From assembly GCA_009026175.1 (NCBI GenBank), contig WBTZ01000001.1, positions 1 through 64,000 on the forward strand: a stretch of 64,000 nucleotides of DNA, read 5' to 3'. The translations under genes were made by a program, and so were the position numbers. The notes under the pieces are model-generated. The model saw only the letters and a program-made list of their open reading frames with translations. It did no database searches and was not told where the DNA came from. This document shows positions 8,758-16,973 of the stretch, one piece after another. The stretch comes from Zoogloea sp. GTDB taxonomy: Bacteria; Pseudomonadota; Gammaproteobacteria; Burkholderiales; Rhodocyclaceae. Every line of letters starts with the position of its first letter. Within the stretch, counting starts at the first letter, position 1.

Positions 8758-9780
8758 CTAGTGGCTTGTGACGAAACGAACGATTCCATCCTCCTCAACC
8801 AGCCGGCGCACCTCCCTCTTGCGCGCGAGATGGTTCAGATGGGCGATGGCTTCTCCCATGGCGAACATGACCTGGTGCGTGTCCAGTTCACGCGGGAAGA
8901 GGGTTGCAAGAACCTCTCCTGCGCTCCGCGGTACGCGGCAGGCGTCGAGAAGTTCCGCACAGCGGGCGGCATGGTGCTCGACGAGCTGATCCACGCGCAG
9001 CCCGATATTGCGGAACGGGCTCCCGTGGGATGGTAGCACGAGCGTTGTTGCAGGCAACTTCTTGAAACCGCTGATCGAATCGAGGAAACGTCCCAGTGCA
9101 TCGTCATCTGGCGCGGCCGCGTAAACGCTGACATTCGTCGAGATGCGCGGCAGCAGCATGTCGCCGGAAATCAGCACCCCGAGATCCGCGCAGTGCAGGG
9201 ACATGTGTTCCGGGGAATGGCCGTAGCCGGTGATGACGCGCCAGTCGTGGCCGCCGATGGACAGGGTCTCGCCGTCGGTGACCCGGTTGTAGCTCGACGG
9301 GAGCGACGGGACGCCGCGCGCATAGGCATTGCCGCGCCGGGCCAGCGCCTCGCAGCGGGCCTCGTCCAGGCCGTGGCGGCGGAACTGGGCCACCATCGAC
9401 GGCGCGTCGTAGCCGGGGAGCTGGCTCCACAGGGCATGGCCGCCGAGGTACTCGCCGAGGGTCATGGTGATGGCCGCGCCGGTGCGCCCGGAAAGCCATT
9501 GGGCCAGACCCAGGTGGTCCGGGTGGCAGTGGGTGACGATGATGCGGCTGACCGGCCGGCCCAGCCCGTCGAGGATCTGTTCCCAGGCCTGCTGGGTGGC
9601 CTCGATGCCGTAGCCCGTGTCGACGATCGCCACGCTGTCACCGTCCTCGATCAGCCACAGGTTGATGTGGTTGAGGGCGAACGGGAGGGGCATGCGGATC
9701 CAGTGGACGCCGGGCGCCACCAGGCTGGTCTCGCCGGCCTGGGGGGTGAGTTCGAAGGGATATTCCAGTGTCGGGGTCAT
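8758..9780 (-). CDS. MBL-fold metallo-hydrolase
   Basis: A 340-aa metallo-beta-lactamase-fold hydrolase with the zinc motif THCHPDHLG (HxHxDH), the downstream ligand His in TGYGHSPEH, and the Asp/His ligands in LISGDMLLP and VLPSHGSPF. A C-terminal winged-helix-like region (about residues 280-340) is typical of the group related to lactonases and beta-lactamase-like LACTB2 proteins. The ATG at 9780 has an AGGAGA site. It is upstream of phaC on the same strand and divergent from a LiuR-like MerR gene. Its substrate is unknown; a thioester or lactone is a guess from the neighbourhood. Confidence 0.88.
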   Translation of the reverse strand: MTPTLEYPFELTPQAGETSLVAPGVHWIRMPLPFALNHINLWLIEDGDSVAIVDTGYGIEATQQAWEQILDGLGRPVSRIIVTHCHPDHLGLAQWLSGRTGAAITMTLGEYLGGHALWSQLPGYDAPSMVAQFRRHGLDEARCEALARRGNAYARGVPSLPSSYNRVTDGETLSIGGHDWRVITGYGHSPEHMSLHCADLGVLISGDMLLPRISTNVSVYAAAPDDDALGRFLDSISGFKKLPATTLVLPSHGSPFRNIGLRVDQLVEHHAARCAELLDACRVPRSAGEVLATLFPRELDTHQVMFAMGEAIAHLNHLARKREVRRLVEEDGIVRFVTSH

Positions 9781-9899
9781 GTGCGTGTTCTCCTGTCGAA
9801 TGAGGCTGGGCGTTTCGCTGGCCTGCGTTGCCCGGGGCTGCGAAATCTGATTTACTGGCCCATGTTGCATCTGCAAATTGTGTGTCTCAAGACCGATCC

Positions 9900-10331
9900 A
9901 TGAGCCAGGAAGAAACCTACACCATTACCGAACTCTCCCGGGAGTTCGGGATTACGCCGCGGGCGATCCGCTTCTATGAAGACGAAGGCCTGCTGGCGCC
10001 CACCCGCTCGGGGCGCAACCGGATCTACGCCAAGCGTGACCGGACCCGGCTGCGCCTGATCCTGCGCGGCAAGCGCCTGGGCCTGTCCCTGGCGGAGATC
10101 GGCGAGCTGCTCGGCATGTACGACGGCGTCCGCAATTCCGCGCCCCAGCTGGCGCGCTTCCTGTCCGTGCTCGCCGACCGGCGCAGGGCCATCGAGCAGC
10201 AGCGTGAGGACATCGTCGCCGTGCTCGGTGAGATCGGCATGCTCGAAAAGCAGTGCCACGAGCTGCTCGCCGAGAATCCGGAAGGTGCCGCCGCCGCCCG
10301 GGCTGAACTGGTTGCCCGTCTGCAGGGCTGA
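9900..10331 (+). CDS. MerR-family regulator, LiuR-like
   Basis: A 143-aa MerR-type activator/repressor. The winged HTH is at the N-terminus (TYTITELSREFGITPRAIR then FYEDEGLL), followed by RDRTRLRLILRGKRLGLSL and a C-terminal coiled-coil dimerisation helix. It resembles LiuR, which in proteobacteria controls branched-chain amino acid and isovalerate breakdown. The metal-binding cysteines of classic MerR sensors are absent; one Cys lies near the C-terminus. It is transcribed away from the MBL-phaC pair, which it might regulate. No liu genes are in this window. Confidence 0.87.
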   Translation: MSQEETYTITELSREFGITPRAIRFYEDEGLLAPTRSGRNRIYAKRDRTRLRLILRGKRLGLSLAEIGELLGMYDGVRNSAPQLARFLSVLADRRRAIEQQREDIVAVLGEIGMLEKQCHELLAENPEGAAAARAELVARLQG

Positions 10332-10351
10332 TCCGATTTTTACCATCAAAA

Positions 10352-10365
10352 TTACGTTAACGTAA
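10352..10365. promoter_or_regulatory. Perfect 14-bp palindrome, candidate MerR/LiuR operator
   Basis: TTACGTTAACGTAA is a perfect inverted repeat beginning 21 bases after the MerR gene, with a further partial copy (GCGTAAC) beside it. The form is like LiuR-type sites as I remember them. It lies upstream of the GNAT/carbonic anhydrase gene. The palindrome is observed; its role is inferred. Confidence 0.45.
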
Positions 10366-10527
10366 GCGTAACTTTTCAGGCCGTTCTGCAGGGGCCGGTC
10401 CATGAGCCTGCGTGAGCAGGGGCGTGGCCGCGGGCACGGGGCGCTTGTGCAGTGCACTTTCGGGATGAAAGGATCGGCGCAGACGGGTATCGTGTCGGGC
10501 TATTCCGTTCTAAGGATGAGTTGATCG

Positions 10528-11670
10528 ATGGCTGTAACACTCCGTGTCCTGGGGTCCGACGACCACGCCGAAATCGAGCACGTCCGACAGTTCTTCCGCA
10601 ATTACGCGGGCTGGCTGGGCGTTGACCTGGGCTATCAGAATTTCTCCGAGGAGATGGCCTCGCTGCCAGGGGCCTATTCCGCGCCCGCGGGACGCCTCTT
10701 CTTTGCCGAAGTGGATGGCCGGCCTGCCGGCTGCATCGGCATCCGCCCTGCCACCGACGGCGTCTGCGAGATGAAACGCCTCTACGTCGAGCCCGAGCTG
10801 CGCGGCAACGGCGTGGGCCGCGAGCTGGCCCTGGCGGCCATCAAGGCGGCCAAGGCCCTGGGCTACCGCAAGATGATGCTGGATACGCTGCCGGCCATGC
10901 GCATCGCGGTCAAGCTTTACCGGGAGCTGGGCTTCAAGGAGGCGCCGGCCTATTACCCGACCCCCATCGAGGGCACCATGTTCCTCGCCCTGGATCTGGA
11001 GAACTGGTCCGAGAGCGAGATCCAGAACGAAAACCTGTTCCACCTGTTCGACTACAACCTGGCCTGGTCGCGTCGCATGCGTCAGGTGGACCCCGGCTTC
11101 TTCGAGAAGCTGTCCACCCTGCAGGCGCCGGAGTACCTGTGGATCGGCTGTTCCGATTCCCGGGTGCCGGCCAACGAGATCATCGGCCTGCTGCCGGGCG
11201 AGGTCTTCGTGCATCGCAACGTGGCCAACGTGGTGGTGCACACCGACCTCAACTGCCTGTCGGTGATCCAGTTCGCCGTGGACGTGCTCAAGGTCAAGCA
11301 CATCATGGTGGTCGGCCACTATGGTTGTGGTGGCGTGAAGGCGGCCCTGCAGCGGGAGCGGGTAGGGCTGGTGGACCTGTGGCTGCGCCACGTGCAGGAC
11401 GTGCATGTGAAGCACTTCGACCGGGTGGACCTGCTGCCGCCCGACATGCGCCATGATCGGCTGTGCGAGCTCAACGCCCTCGAACAGGTGGTCAACGTAT
11501 GCCAGACCGTGGTGGTGCAGGATGCCTGGCAGCGTGGCCAGCGCCTCACCGTGCATGGCTGGGTGTATGGCCTCAAGGATGGTCTGATCCGCGATCTCGG
11601 CATCAACGTGAGCCGGCGCGAGGACCTGACGGGCCGTTACCTGGCGGCCCTCGAGGCCCTCGAGGCCTGA
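10528..11670 (+). CDS. GNAT acetyltransferase / beta-carbonic anhydrase fusion
   Basis: One 380-aa frame carries two enzymes. Residues about 1-155 are a GNAT domain with the acetyl-CoA loop RGNGVG (92-97) and the C-terminal strand GTMFLALDL. Residues about 165-380 are a complete Can-type beta-carbonic anhydrase (CO2 plus water to bicarbonate). Its zinc ligands are C208, H264 and C267, the Asp-Arg pair is D210/R212, and HRNVAN and GHYGCGG are intact. An AAGGA site precedes the ATG. The linker is short and there is no credible internal start. Normally the anhydrase is a separate gene of about 220 aa. The acetylation target is unknown. Confidence 0.92.
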   Translation: MAVTLRVLGSDDHAEIEHVRQFFRNYAGWLGVDLGYQNFSEEMASLPGAYSAPAGRLFFAEVDGRPAGCIGIRPATDGVCEMKRLYVEPELRGNGVGRELALAAIKAAKALGYRKMMLDTLPAMRIAVKLYRELGFKEAPAYYPTPIEGTMFLALDLENWSESEIQNENLFHLFDYNLAWSRRMRQVDPGFFEKLSTLQAPEYLWIGCSDSRVPANEIIGLLPGEVFVHRNVANVVVHTDLNCLSVIQFAVDVLKVKHIMVVGHYGCGGVKAALQRERVGLVDLWLRHVQDVHVKHFDRVDLLPPDMRHDRLCELNALEQVVNVCQTVVVQDAWQRGQRLTVHGWVYGLKDGLIRDLGINVSRREDLTGRYLAALEALEA

Positions 11671-12119
11671 TGGCAGGCGGGATGAGCAAGCCTGGCCTGC
11701 GTCCGGAGGTCTGCCTGGACAGCCTGAACGCCCGCGGGGAAGGCCACCTGCCGGGCTGGTTCGGCCTGGAGGTGACGAGCCTGGCCGAGGGCCGCCTGTG
11801 TGCGCGCATGCAGATCCGCCCTGACATGCTGGCGCCCAACGGCTTCCTGCATGCCGCATCGGTGATCGCCCTGGCCGACACGTCGGCCGGCTATGCCACC
11901 GTTGCCCACCTGCCGCCGGGGGCCGAGAGCTTCACCACCATCGAATTGAAGAGCAACTTCTTCGGTACGCAGACCGAGGGCGAACTGAGCTGTGAGGCCA
12001 CGGCCGTGCATCTTGGCCGCAGCACCCAGGTGTGGGATGCCACCGTGAGCGGCGCCGACGGCCGGCGGCTTGCCCTGTTCCGCTGTACCCAGATGATCCT
12101 GTGGCCCCGCGGGGCCTGA
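11670..12119 (+). CDS. Hotdog-fold thioesterase, PaaI family
   Basis: A 149-aa single hotdog domain of the PaaI/YbgC-like acyl-CoA thioesterase group. The core helix region contains PNGFLHAASVIALADTSAG, where Asn and the acidic residue around it act in relatives, followed by TTIELKSNFF and the closing strands STQVWDATV and LFRCTQMI. The ATG overlaps the stop of the fusion gene upstream (TGATG), which suggests translational coupling. A second ATG four codons in is possible. The substrate is unknown. Confidence 0.85.
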   Translation: MAGGMSKPGLRPEVCLDSLNARGEGHLPGWFGLEVTSLAEGRLCARMQIRPDMLAPNGFLHAASVIALADTSAGYATVAHLPPGAESFTTIELKSNFFGTQTEGELSCEATAVHLGRSTQVWDATVSGADGRRLALFRCTQMILWPRGA

Positions 12120-12135
12120 CATGGAGGATGTACCC

Positions 12136-12756
12136 ATGAGCGAAGTACGCCAGCCTGCGGGCCCCATCGATTTCTATTTCGATTTCTCGTCACCCTACGG
12201 CTACTTTGCAGCCGAGCAGATCGACGCCCTGGCCGCCCGCTATGGGCGCAGTGTGCTGTGGCATCCCTTCCTGCTCGGCGTCACCTTCAAGGTCACCGGC
12301 CTGGCGCCGCTGCCGAGCATCCCGCTCAAGGGGGCCTACTCGATGCACGACATCGAGCGTTCGGCCCGCTATTTCGGCCTGCCCTTCCGGCAGCCCAGCG
12401 CCTTTCCGATCCCCACCCAGCATGCGGCCCGTGCCTTCCTGTGGATCAACGACCGCAACCCGGCCCGCGCCCGGGAGTTCGGCCTGGCCGCCTACCGCGC
12501 CTACTTCGTCGACGACGTGAACATCTCCGACCTGGCCAACGTGCTGCGCATTGCCGCCGGGGTGGGGGTGGACCAGGACGAGCTGTCGGCTGTGCTGGCG
12601 GGGACGGAGATCAAGACACGCCTGGCCGCGGAGGTGGAACTCGGCATGTCGCGGGGGGTCTTCGGCTCCCCCTTCCTGATCGTCGACGGGGAGTCCTTCT
12701 GGGGCGCCGACCGCCTGCCCCAGGTGGAGCGCTGGCTCGCCGAAGGCGGCTTCTGA
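12136..12756 (+). CDS. 2-hydroxychromene-2-carboxylate isomerase-like (DsbA-fold, GST kappa type)
   Basis: A 206-aa DsbA-superfamily protein of the HCCA isomerase/kappa GST group, which isomerises aromatic intermediates using glutathione. It begins with the family motif [13 protein letters not shown], where a Ser replaces the CxxC of thioredoxins, and ends with [17 protein letters not shown] and [11 protein letters not shown] chose the ATG at 12136 because GGAGG lies just upstream; the ATG at 12121 contains that site. No naphthalene genes are nearby, so the role may be general glutathione-dependent chemistry. Confidence 0.88.
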   Translation: MSEVRQPAGPIDFYFDFSSPYGYFAAEQIDALAARYGRSVLWHPFLLGVTFKVTGLAPLPSIPLKGAYSMHDIERSARYFGLPFRQPSAFPIPTQHAARAFLWINDRNPARAREFGLAAYRAYFVDDVNISDLANVLRIAAGVGVDQDELSAVLAGTEIKTRLAAEVELGMSRGVFGSPFLIVDGESFWGADRLPQVERWLAEGGF

Positions 12757-12766
12757 GGCGGCAGCC

Positions 12767-13351
12767 ATGCGGCGCATCTGTGTGTTCTGCGGTTCCCGGC
12801 CGGGTGTGCGCCCGGTCTATCGGGAGGTGGCCGAAACCCTCGGCAGGACCCTGGCCGAGCGGAGCATCGAGCTGGTCTACGGAGGGGGCAACGTCGGCCT
12901 GATGGGCATCGTCGCCGACGCCTGCCTGGCCGCCGGTGGCAAGGTGGTGGGGGTGATCCCCCGTGCCCTGATGGAATGGGAGGTAGGCCATGAAGGCCTG
13001 ACCCGCCTGGAGGTGGTGGACTCCATGCATTCCCGCAAGGCCCGCATGGCCGAACTGGCCGACGGTTTCGTGGCCCTGCCCGGCGGGCTGGGGACCTTCG
13101 AGGAACTCTTCGAGATCCTCACCTGGGCCCAGCTTGGTTTCCACAGCAAGCCCGTGGCCCTGCTCAATGTGGAAGCCTATTACCAGCCCCTGATCCAGAT
13201 GATGGACCGGGGGGTGGCAGAAGGTTTCATGAAGGCGGAAAACCGTGGCCTGCTGTTGGTCGAGGACAACGTCCAGACCCTGCTGCGCGCCATGGGCGCC
13301 TATCATCCCCCGGCCGTGGGCAAACGCATCCGCGACGAAAAACAACTCTGA
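12767..13351 (+). CDS. LOG-family phosphoribohydrolase (TIGR00730)
   Basis: A 194-aa Rossmann-fold protein of the LONELY GUY family, which releases the base from nucleoside 5'-monophosphates (cytokinin precursors in plants; AMP in many bacteria). It has the start [10 protein letters not shown], the glycine-rich [11 protein letters not shown], the conserved SMHSRKARM and the signature [10 protein letters not shown]. It is ten bases after the isomerase gene and 27 bases before the formaldehyde dehydrogenase gene, so it is part of the same plus-strand run. Confidence 0.93.
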   Translation: MRRICVFCGSRPGVRPVYREVAETLGRTLAERSIELVYGGGNVGLMGIVADACLAAGGKVVGVIPRALMEWEVGHEGLTRLEVVDSMHSRKARMAELADGFVALPGGLGTFEELFEILTWAQLGFHSKPVALLNVEAYYQPLIQMMDRGVAEGFMKAENRGLLLVEDNVQTLLRAMGAYHPPAVGKRIRDEKQL

Positions 13352-13378
13352 TCTCTCCCCAACCCCGAGGACTCTCCC

Positions 13379-14485
13379 ATGAAAACCCGTGCAGCCGTGG
13401 CCTGGAAGGCCGGCGCTCCGCTGAGCATCGAAACCGTCGACCTGGAAGGCCCGAAGGCCGGTGAAGTGCTGGTGGAGGTGAAAGCCACCGGCATCTGCCA
13501 TACCGACTACTACACCCTGTCCGGGGCTGACCCGGAGGGCTTGTTCCCCGCCATCCTGGGCCATGAGGGCGCCGGCGTGGTGGTGGATGTGGGCCCCGAC
13601 GTGAAGTCCCTGAAGACCGGCGACCACGTGATCCCGCTGTACACGCCGGAATGCCGTGAATGCAAGTTCTGTCTGTCGCGCAAGACCAACCTGTGCCAGA
13701 AGATCCGCAGCACCCAGGGCCGCGGCCTGATGCCCGACGCGACCAGCCGCTTCAGCCTCGACGGCAAGCCGATCCTGCATTACATGGGCACCTCCACCTT
13801 CTCCAATTACATCGTGGTTCCGGAGATCGCCCTGGCGAAGATCCGTGAGGACGCGCCCTTCGACAAGGTGTGCTACATCGGTTGCGGCGTGACCACCGGC
13901 GTGGGCGCCGTGCTGTTCACCGCCAAGGTGGAGGCGGGCGCCAACGTGGTGGTGTTCGGCCTCGGCGGTATCGGTCTCAACGTGATCCAGGCGGCCAGGA
14001 TGGTGGGCGCCGACAAGATCATCGGGGTGGATCTCAACCCGGGGCGTGAGGCCATGGCCCGCAAGTTCGGCATGACCCACTTCATCAACCCGAACGACGT
14101 GGAGAACGTGGTCGATCACATCGTCCAGCTGACCGACGGCGGCGCCGACTACAGCTTCGAGTGCATCGGCAACACCAAGGTGATGCGCCAGGCCCTCGAG
14201 TGCACCCACAAGGGCTGGGGCCAGTCGGTGATCATCGGCGTGGCCGAGGCCGGTGCCGAGATTTCCACCCGCCCGTTCCAGCTGGTCACCGGCCGGGTCT
14301 GGAAGGGGTCCGCCTTCGGTGGTGCGCGCGGCCGCACCGATGTGCCGAAGATCGTGGACTGGTACATGGAAGGCAAGCTCAACATCGACGACCTGATCAC
14401 CCACACCCTGTCCCTGGATCAGATCAACGACGGCTTCGACCTGATGAAGAAGGGCGAATCCATCCGCTCGGTGGTGCTGTTCTGA
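13379..14485 (+). CDS. frmA: S-(hydroxymethyl)glutathione dehydrogenase (class III alcohol dehydrogenase)
   Basis: A 368-aa zinc- and NAD-dependent dehydrogenase that oxidises S-hydroxymethylglutathione, the adduct of formaldehyde and glutathione. Catalytic zinc ligands lie in [11 protein letters not shown] and LGHEGAG, and the structural zinc cysteines in [10 protein letters not shown]. The NAD fold motif is [11 protein letters not shown]. The segment [14 protein letters not shown] and the C-terminal [13 protein letters not shown] are typical of class III enzymes. A GAGGA site precedes the ATG. The hydrolase that completes the pathway follows after one base. Confidence 0.96.
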   Translation: MKTRAAVAWKAGAPLSIETVDLEGPKAGEVLVEVKATGICHTDYYTLSGADPEGLFPAILGHEGAGVVVDVGPDVKSLKTGDHVIPLYTPECRECKFCLSRKTNLCQKIRSTQGRGLMPDATSRFSLDGKPILHYMGTSTFSNYIVVPEIALAKIREDAPFDKVCYIGCGVTTGVGAVLFTAKVEAGANVVVFGLGGIGLNVIQAARMVGADKIIGVDLNPGREAMARKFGMTHFINPNDVENVVDHIVQLTDGGADYSFECIGNTKVMRQALECTHKGWGQSVIIGVAEAGAEISTRPFQLVTGRVWKGSAFGGARGRTDVPKIVDWYMEGKLNIDDLITHTLSLDQINDGFDLMKKGESIRSVVLF

Positions 14486-14486
14486 C

Positions 14487-15338
14487 ATGGCCGGCAGCCC
14501 TTTCGAAATCCTCTCGGAACACGGCTGCTTCGGCGGCCGGCAGGGCTTCTACCGCCATGCCTCGGCGGAGATCGGCCTGCCGATGCGCTTTGCCGTGTTC
14601 GTGCCGCCCCAGGCGGCGGCCGGGCCCGTGCCGGTGCTGTTCTATCTGGCCGGCCTGACCTGCACCGAGGAGACCTTCCCGATCAAGGCCGGCGCCCAGC
14701 GCCTGGCGGCCGAACTGGGCCTGATGCTGGTGGCGCCGGATACCAGCCCGCGCGGGGCCAACGTGCCCGGCGAGGCAGAGGCCTGGGATTTCGGCGTCGG
14801 AGCGGGCTTCTACCTGGATGCCGTGCGCGAGCCCTGGGCTCGCCACTGGCGCATGGAGAGCTACATCACCGGCGAACTGCGGGCCCTCGTGGGAGCGCAC
14901 TTTCCGGCCGATCTGGCGCGCTGCGGCATCTTTGGCCACTCGATGGGCGGCCATGGGGCGCTGACCCTGGCCCTCCGCCATCCAGACCTGTACCGCTCGG
15001 TGTCGGCCTTCGCGCCGATCGCCGCGCCCGGCCTGTGTCCCTGGGGCGAGAAGGCCTTTGGCGGCTACCTGGGCGAGGATCGCAGCCTGTGGCGGGCGCA
15101 CGATGCCAGCGCCCTGATCGAGGATGGCCGGCGCTGTCCGCCCATCCTGGTGGACCAGGGCCTGTCGGACAGCTTCCTGCCCACCCAGCTCAACCCGGAG
15201 CGCCTCGAGCAGGTGTGTGCCGCGGCCGGTCAGCCCCTCAGCCTGCGCCGGCACGAGGGCTACGACCACGGTTACTACTTCATCTCCACCTTCATGGCGG
15301 ACCACCTGGCCCACCACGCCGGGCAGCTGTCCCCTTAG
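14487..15338 (+). CDS. fghA: S-formylglutathione hydrolase
   Basis: A 283-aa alpha/beta-hydrolase (esterase D family) that splits S-formylglutathione into formate and glutathione. The nucleophile motif GHSMGGHGAL is complete, the Asp follows in ILVDQGLSD and the His in GYDHGYYFI. The oxyanion-side motif FYLAGLTCTEE is also present. The start ATG lies one base after the dehydrogenase stop, so the two genes form a formaldehyde-detoxification operon. Confidence 0.96.
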   Translation: MAGSPFEILSEHGCFGGRQGFYRHASAEIGLPMRFAVFVPPQAAAGPVPVLFYLAGLTCTEETFPIKAGAQRLAAELGLMLVAPDTSPRGANVPGEAEAWDFGVGAGFYLDAVREPWARHWRMESYITGELRALVGAHFPADLARCGIFGHSMGGHGALTLALRHPDLYRSVSAFAPIAAPGLCPWGEKAFGGYLGEDRSLWRAHDASALIEDGRRCPPILVDQGLSDSFLPTQLNPERLEQVCAAAGQPLSLRRHEGYDHGYYFISTFMADHLAHHAGQLSP

Positions 15339-15346
15339 CCTCGCAC

Positions 15347-15370
15347 CCGGACCGGCGCCCGCCGGTCCGG
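15347..15370 (+). terminator. Hairpin after fghA
   Basis: A perfect 10-bp stem (CCGGACCGGC and complement) with a four-base loop starts 8 bases after the fghA stop. No T-tract follows, so it may act as an mRNA 3' end stabiliser or a weak terminator. Confidence 0.5.
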
Positions 15371-15494
15371 TCCCGCGCCCGACCTTCCGGAGGGGCAACT
15401 TGCCAGTTCGGTCCGGGTCTGAGATAAGGCAAGTCTACGATCCTCCATGATCCGACGCCACGCAGCGGCGGACGCATCCGACCCCAAGAGAGCC

Positions 15495-15707
15495 ATGAGC
15501 ATAGTGTCCCCCTGCATCAACATCTGCCGCATGAGCCAGGCATCCGGCTACTGTGAAGGCTGTTTCCGCACCATTCCCGAGATCACCGAGTGGAGCCGCG
15601 CCAGCGACGCCCGCAAGACCGCCATCCTGGCCGAGGTGGCCGCACGCCGGCAGGCCACCGACCTGATCGGGGGTGAGCTGCGCCGCGAATGCGTGGGCGA
15701 CGCCTGA
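15495..15707 (+). CDS. DUF1289 protein (first of two tandem copies)
   Basis: A 70-aa small protein of the DUF1289 family. Four cysteines have the family spacing: SPCINIC, then YCEGCFRT. They look like a metal-binding knuckle, but the function of the family is not known to me. The ATG at 15495 starts the family domain; the frame is open 16 codons further up. A paralogue starts 11 bases after the stop. Confidence 0.82.
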   Translation: MSIVSPCINICRMSQASGYCEGCFRTIPEITEWSRASDARKTAILAEVAARRQATDLIGGELRRECVGDA

Positions 15708-15718
15708 GAGGAGCGGCG

Positions 15719-15901
15719 ATGAGCGAAGACAACCCCTGCGTCGGCATCTGCGAGATCGACGAGAGCGGCTACTGCATCGGCTGCGGCCGTAGTGCCGACG
15801 TCATCTTCGGCGAGACGGATTCCGCCGCCGACAGCCAGGCCGGTGCCGAGGTGGCCAGTCTTGCCGGCGTGCCCGGCGAGCGGCCGCAGGCCTCCGACTG
15901 A
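15719..15901 (+). CDS. DUF1289 protein (second tandem copy)
   Basis: A 60-aa relative of the preceding gene with the same four-cysteine pattern (NPCVGIC, then YCIGCGRS) and a different acidic tail. A GAGG-containing site precedes the ATG. The start of the metallo-hydrolase gene follows ten bases after the stop, so the three genes are probably co-transcribed. Confidence 0.82.
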   Translation: MSEDNPCVGICEIDESGYCIGCGRSADVIFGETDSAADSQAGAEVASLAGVPGERPQASD

Positions 15902-15911
15902 GGCGCGGGTC

Positions 15912-16829
15912 GTGAGCCGCTGCGTCCTGCCGGCATCCGTCCAGGTCGTGGAGCGGGGCTGGCTGTCTGCCAACAACGTGATCCTGCGTGACGGGGACGA
16001 GGCCACCCTGATCGACAGCGGCTACGTCAGCCATGCCGAGCAGACCGTTGCGCTGCTGCGTGAAGCGCTGGATGGCTGCGCTCTGGGCCGCCTGATCAAC
16101 ACCCATTCCCATTCCGACCACATCGGCTGCAATGCGGCCGTGCAGCGTGCCTTCGGCTGCCGTATCGGCGTGCCGGAGGGCATGGCCGGGGCCGTCGAGC
16201 GCTGGGACGAGGAGGCCCTGCTGCTCAGCGTCGCCGCCCAGCAGGGCGAGCCGTTCCAGGCCGACTTCACGCTGTCGGCCGGGGAGCGTCTGGTGATGGG
16301 CGGGCTGGAGTGGCAGGCCCTGCAGGCGCCCGGTCATGACATGGATGCGCTGGTCTTCCACGCACCGGACGCCCGCCTGCTGATCTCCGGAGATGCCCTG
16401 TGGCGGGATGGCTTCGGCATCCTGTTTACCGAGGTGATCGGCAGCGGCGGCGGCATCGAGGCCGTGCGGGCCACCCTGGAGGCCATCAGCCGCCTGCCCG
16501 TGGACCGGGTCATCCCGGGCCATGGCGCGCCGTTCGTCGAAGTGGATGAAGCCCTGGCTGCGGCCTTCTCGCGCCTGCGGGCCTTCGAGGAGGACGGCGC
16601 GCGGATGGCCCGCAACGCCATCCGCGCCTGCATCACCTTCATGCTGCTGGAGCGGCGCAGCATGGCGGTGGACGAGCTGCCGGCCTACCTCGATCGCGTC
16701 CATTTGTACCGCGAGGCAAACCGCCGCTTCCTGGGCCTGAGTCCGGAGGCCCTGGCCGACTGGCTGGTGACCGATCTGGTGCGCGCCGGCGTGGTTTCCC
16801 GCGAGGGGGGGCGGTTGATGGTCACGTGA
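15912..16829 (+). CDS. MBL-fold metallo-hydrolase
   Basis: A 305-aa metallo-beta-lactamase-fold hydrolase. The zinc motif is THSHSDHIG, with later ligands in QAPGHDMDAL, LISGDALWRDGFG and VIPGHGAPF. The C-terminal third looks like a winged-helix domain. I chose the GTG at 15912, which opens right before the family start VERGWLSANNVIL; an ATG further up in the same frame would overlap the DUF1289 gene. It belongs to the same fold as the phaC-linked hydrolase but is clearly a different subgroup. Substrate unknown. Confidence 0.85.
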   Translation: MSRCVLPASVQVVERGWLSANNVILRDGDEATLIDSGYVSHAEQTVALLREALDGCALGRLINTHSHSDHIGCNAAVQRAFGCRIGVPEGMAGAVERWDEEALLLSVAAQQGEPFQADFTLSAGERLVMGGLEWQALQAPGHDMDALVFHAPDARLLISGDALWRDGFGILFTEVIGSGGGIEAVRATLEAISRLPVDRVIPGHGAPFVEVDEALAAAFSRLRAFEEDGARMARNAIRACITFMLLERRSMAVDELPAYLDRVHLYREANRRFLGLSPEALADWLVTDLVRAGVVSREGGRLMVT

Positions 16830-16973
16830 TTGAATAAACCGTGACTTTCCATGTAAAAGGGGGCCGACGCGGCGAGGGAAGTTGTTTATCCTTGCCGGGC
16901 GGGTCGTGACGAGGCGTCACAGTGTCCCGGCAGGCTGACGCCGAGATCGGCCGCTCCCCCTACAGGTATCCTC

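Noticed and set aside
8742..8798. Extended start of PHA synthase at 8798
   Set aside because: It would overlap the metallo-hydrolase gene and lacks a ribosome site, while AAGGAG stands before the ATG at 8741.
12611..14488. A 625-codon open frame antisense to the LOG and frmA genes
   Set aside because: Same reason: two well-supported genes lie on the other strand, and the composition is that of a GC-rich shadow.
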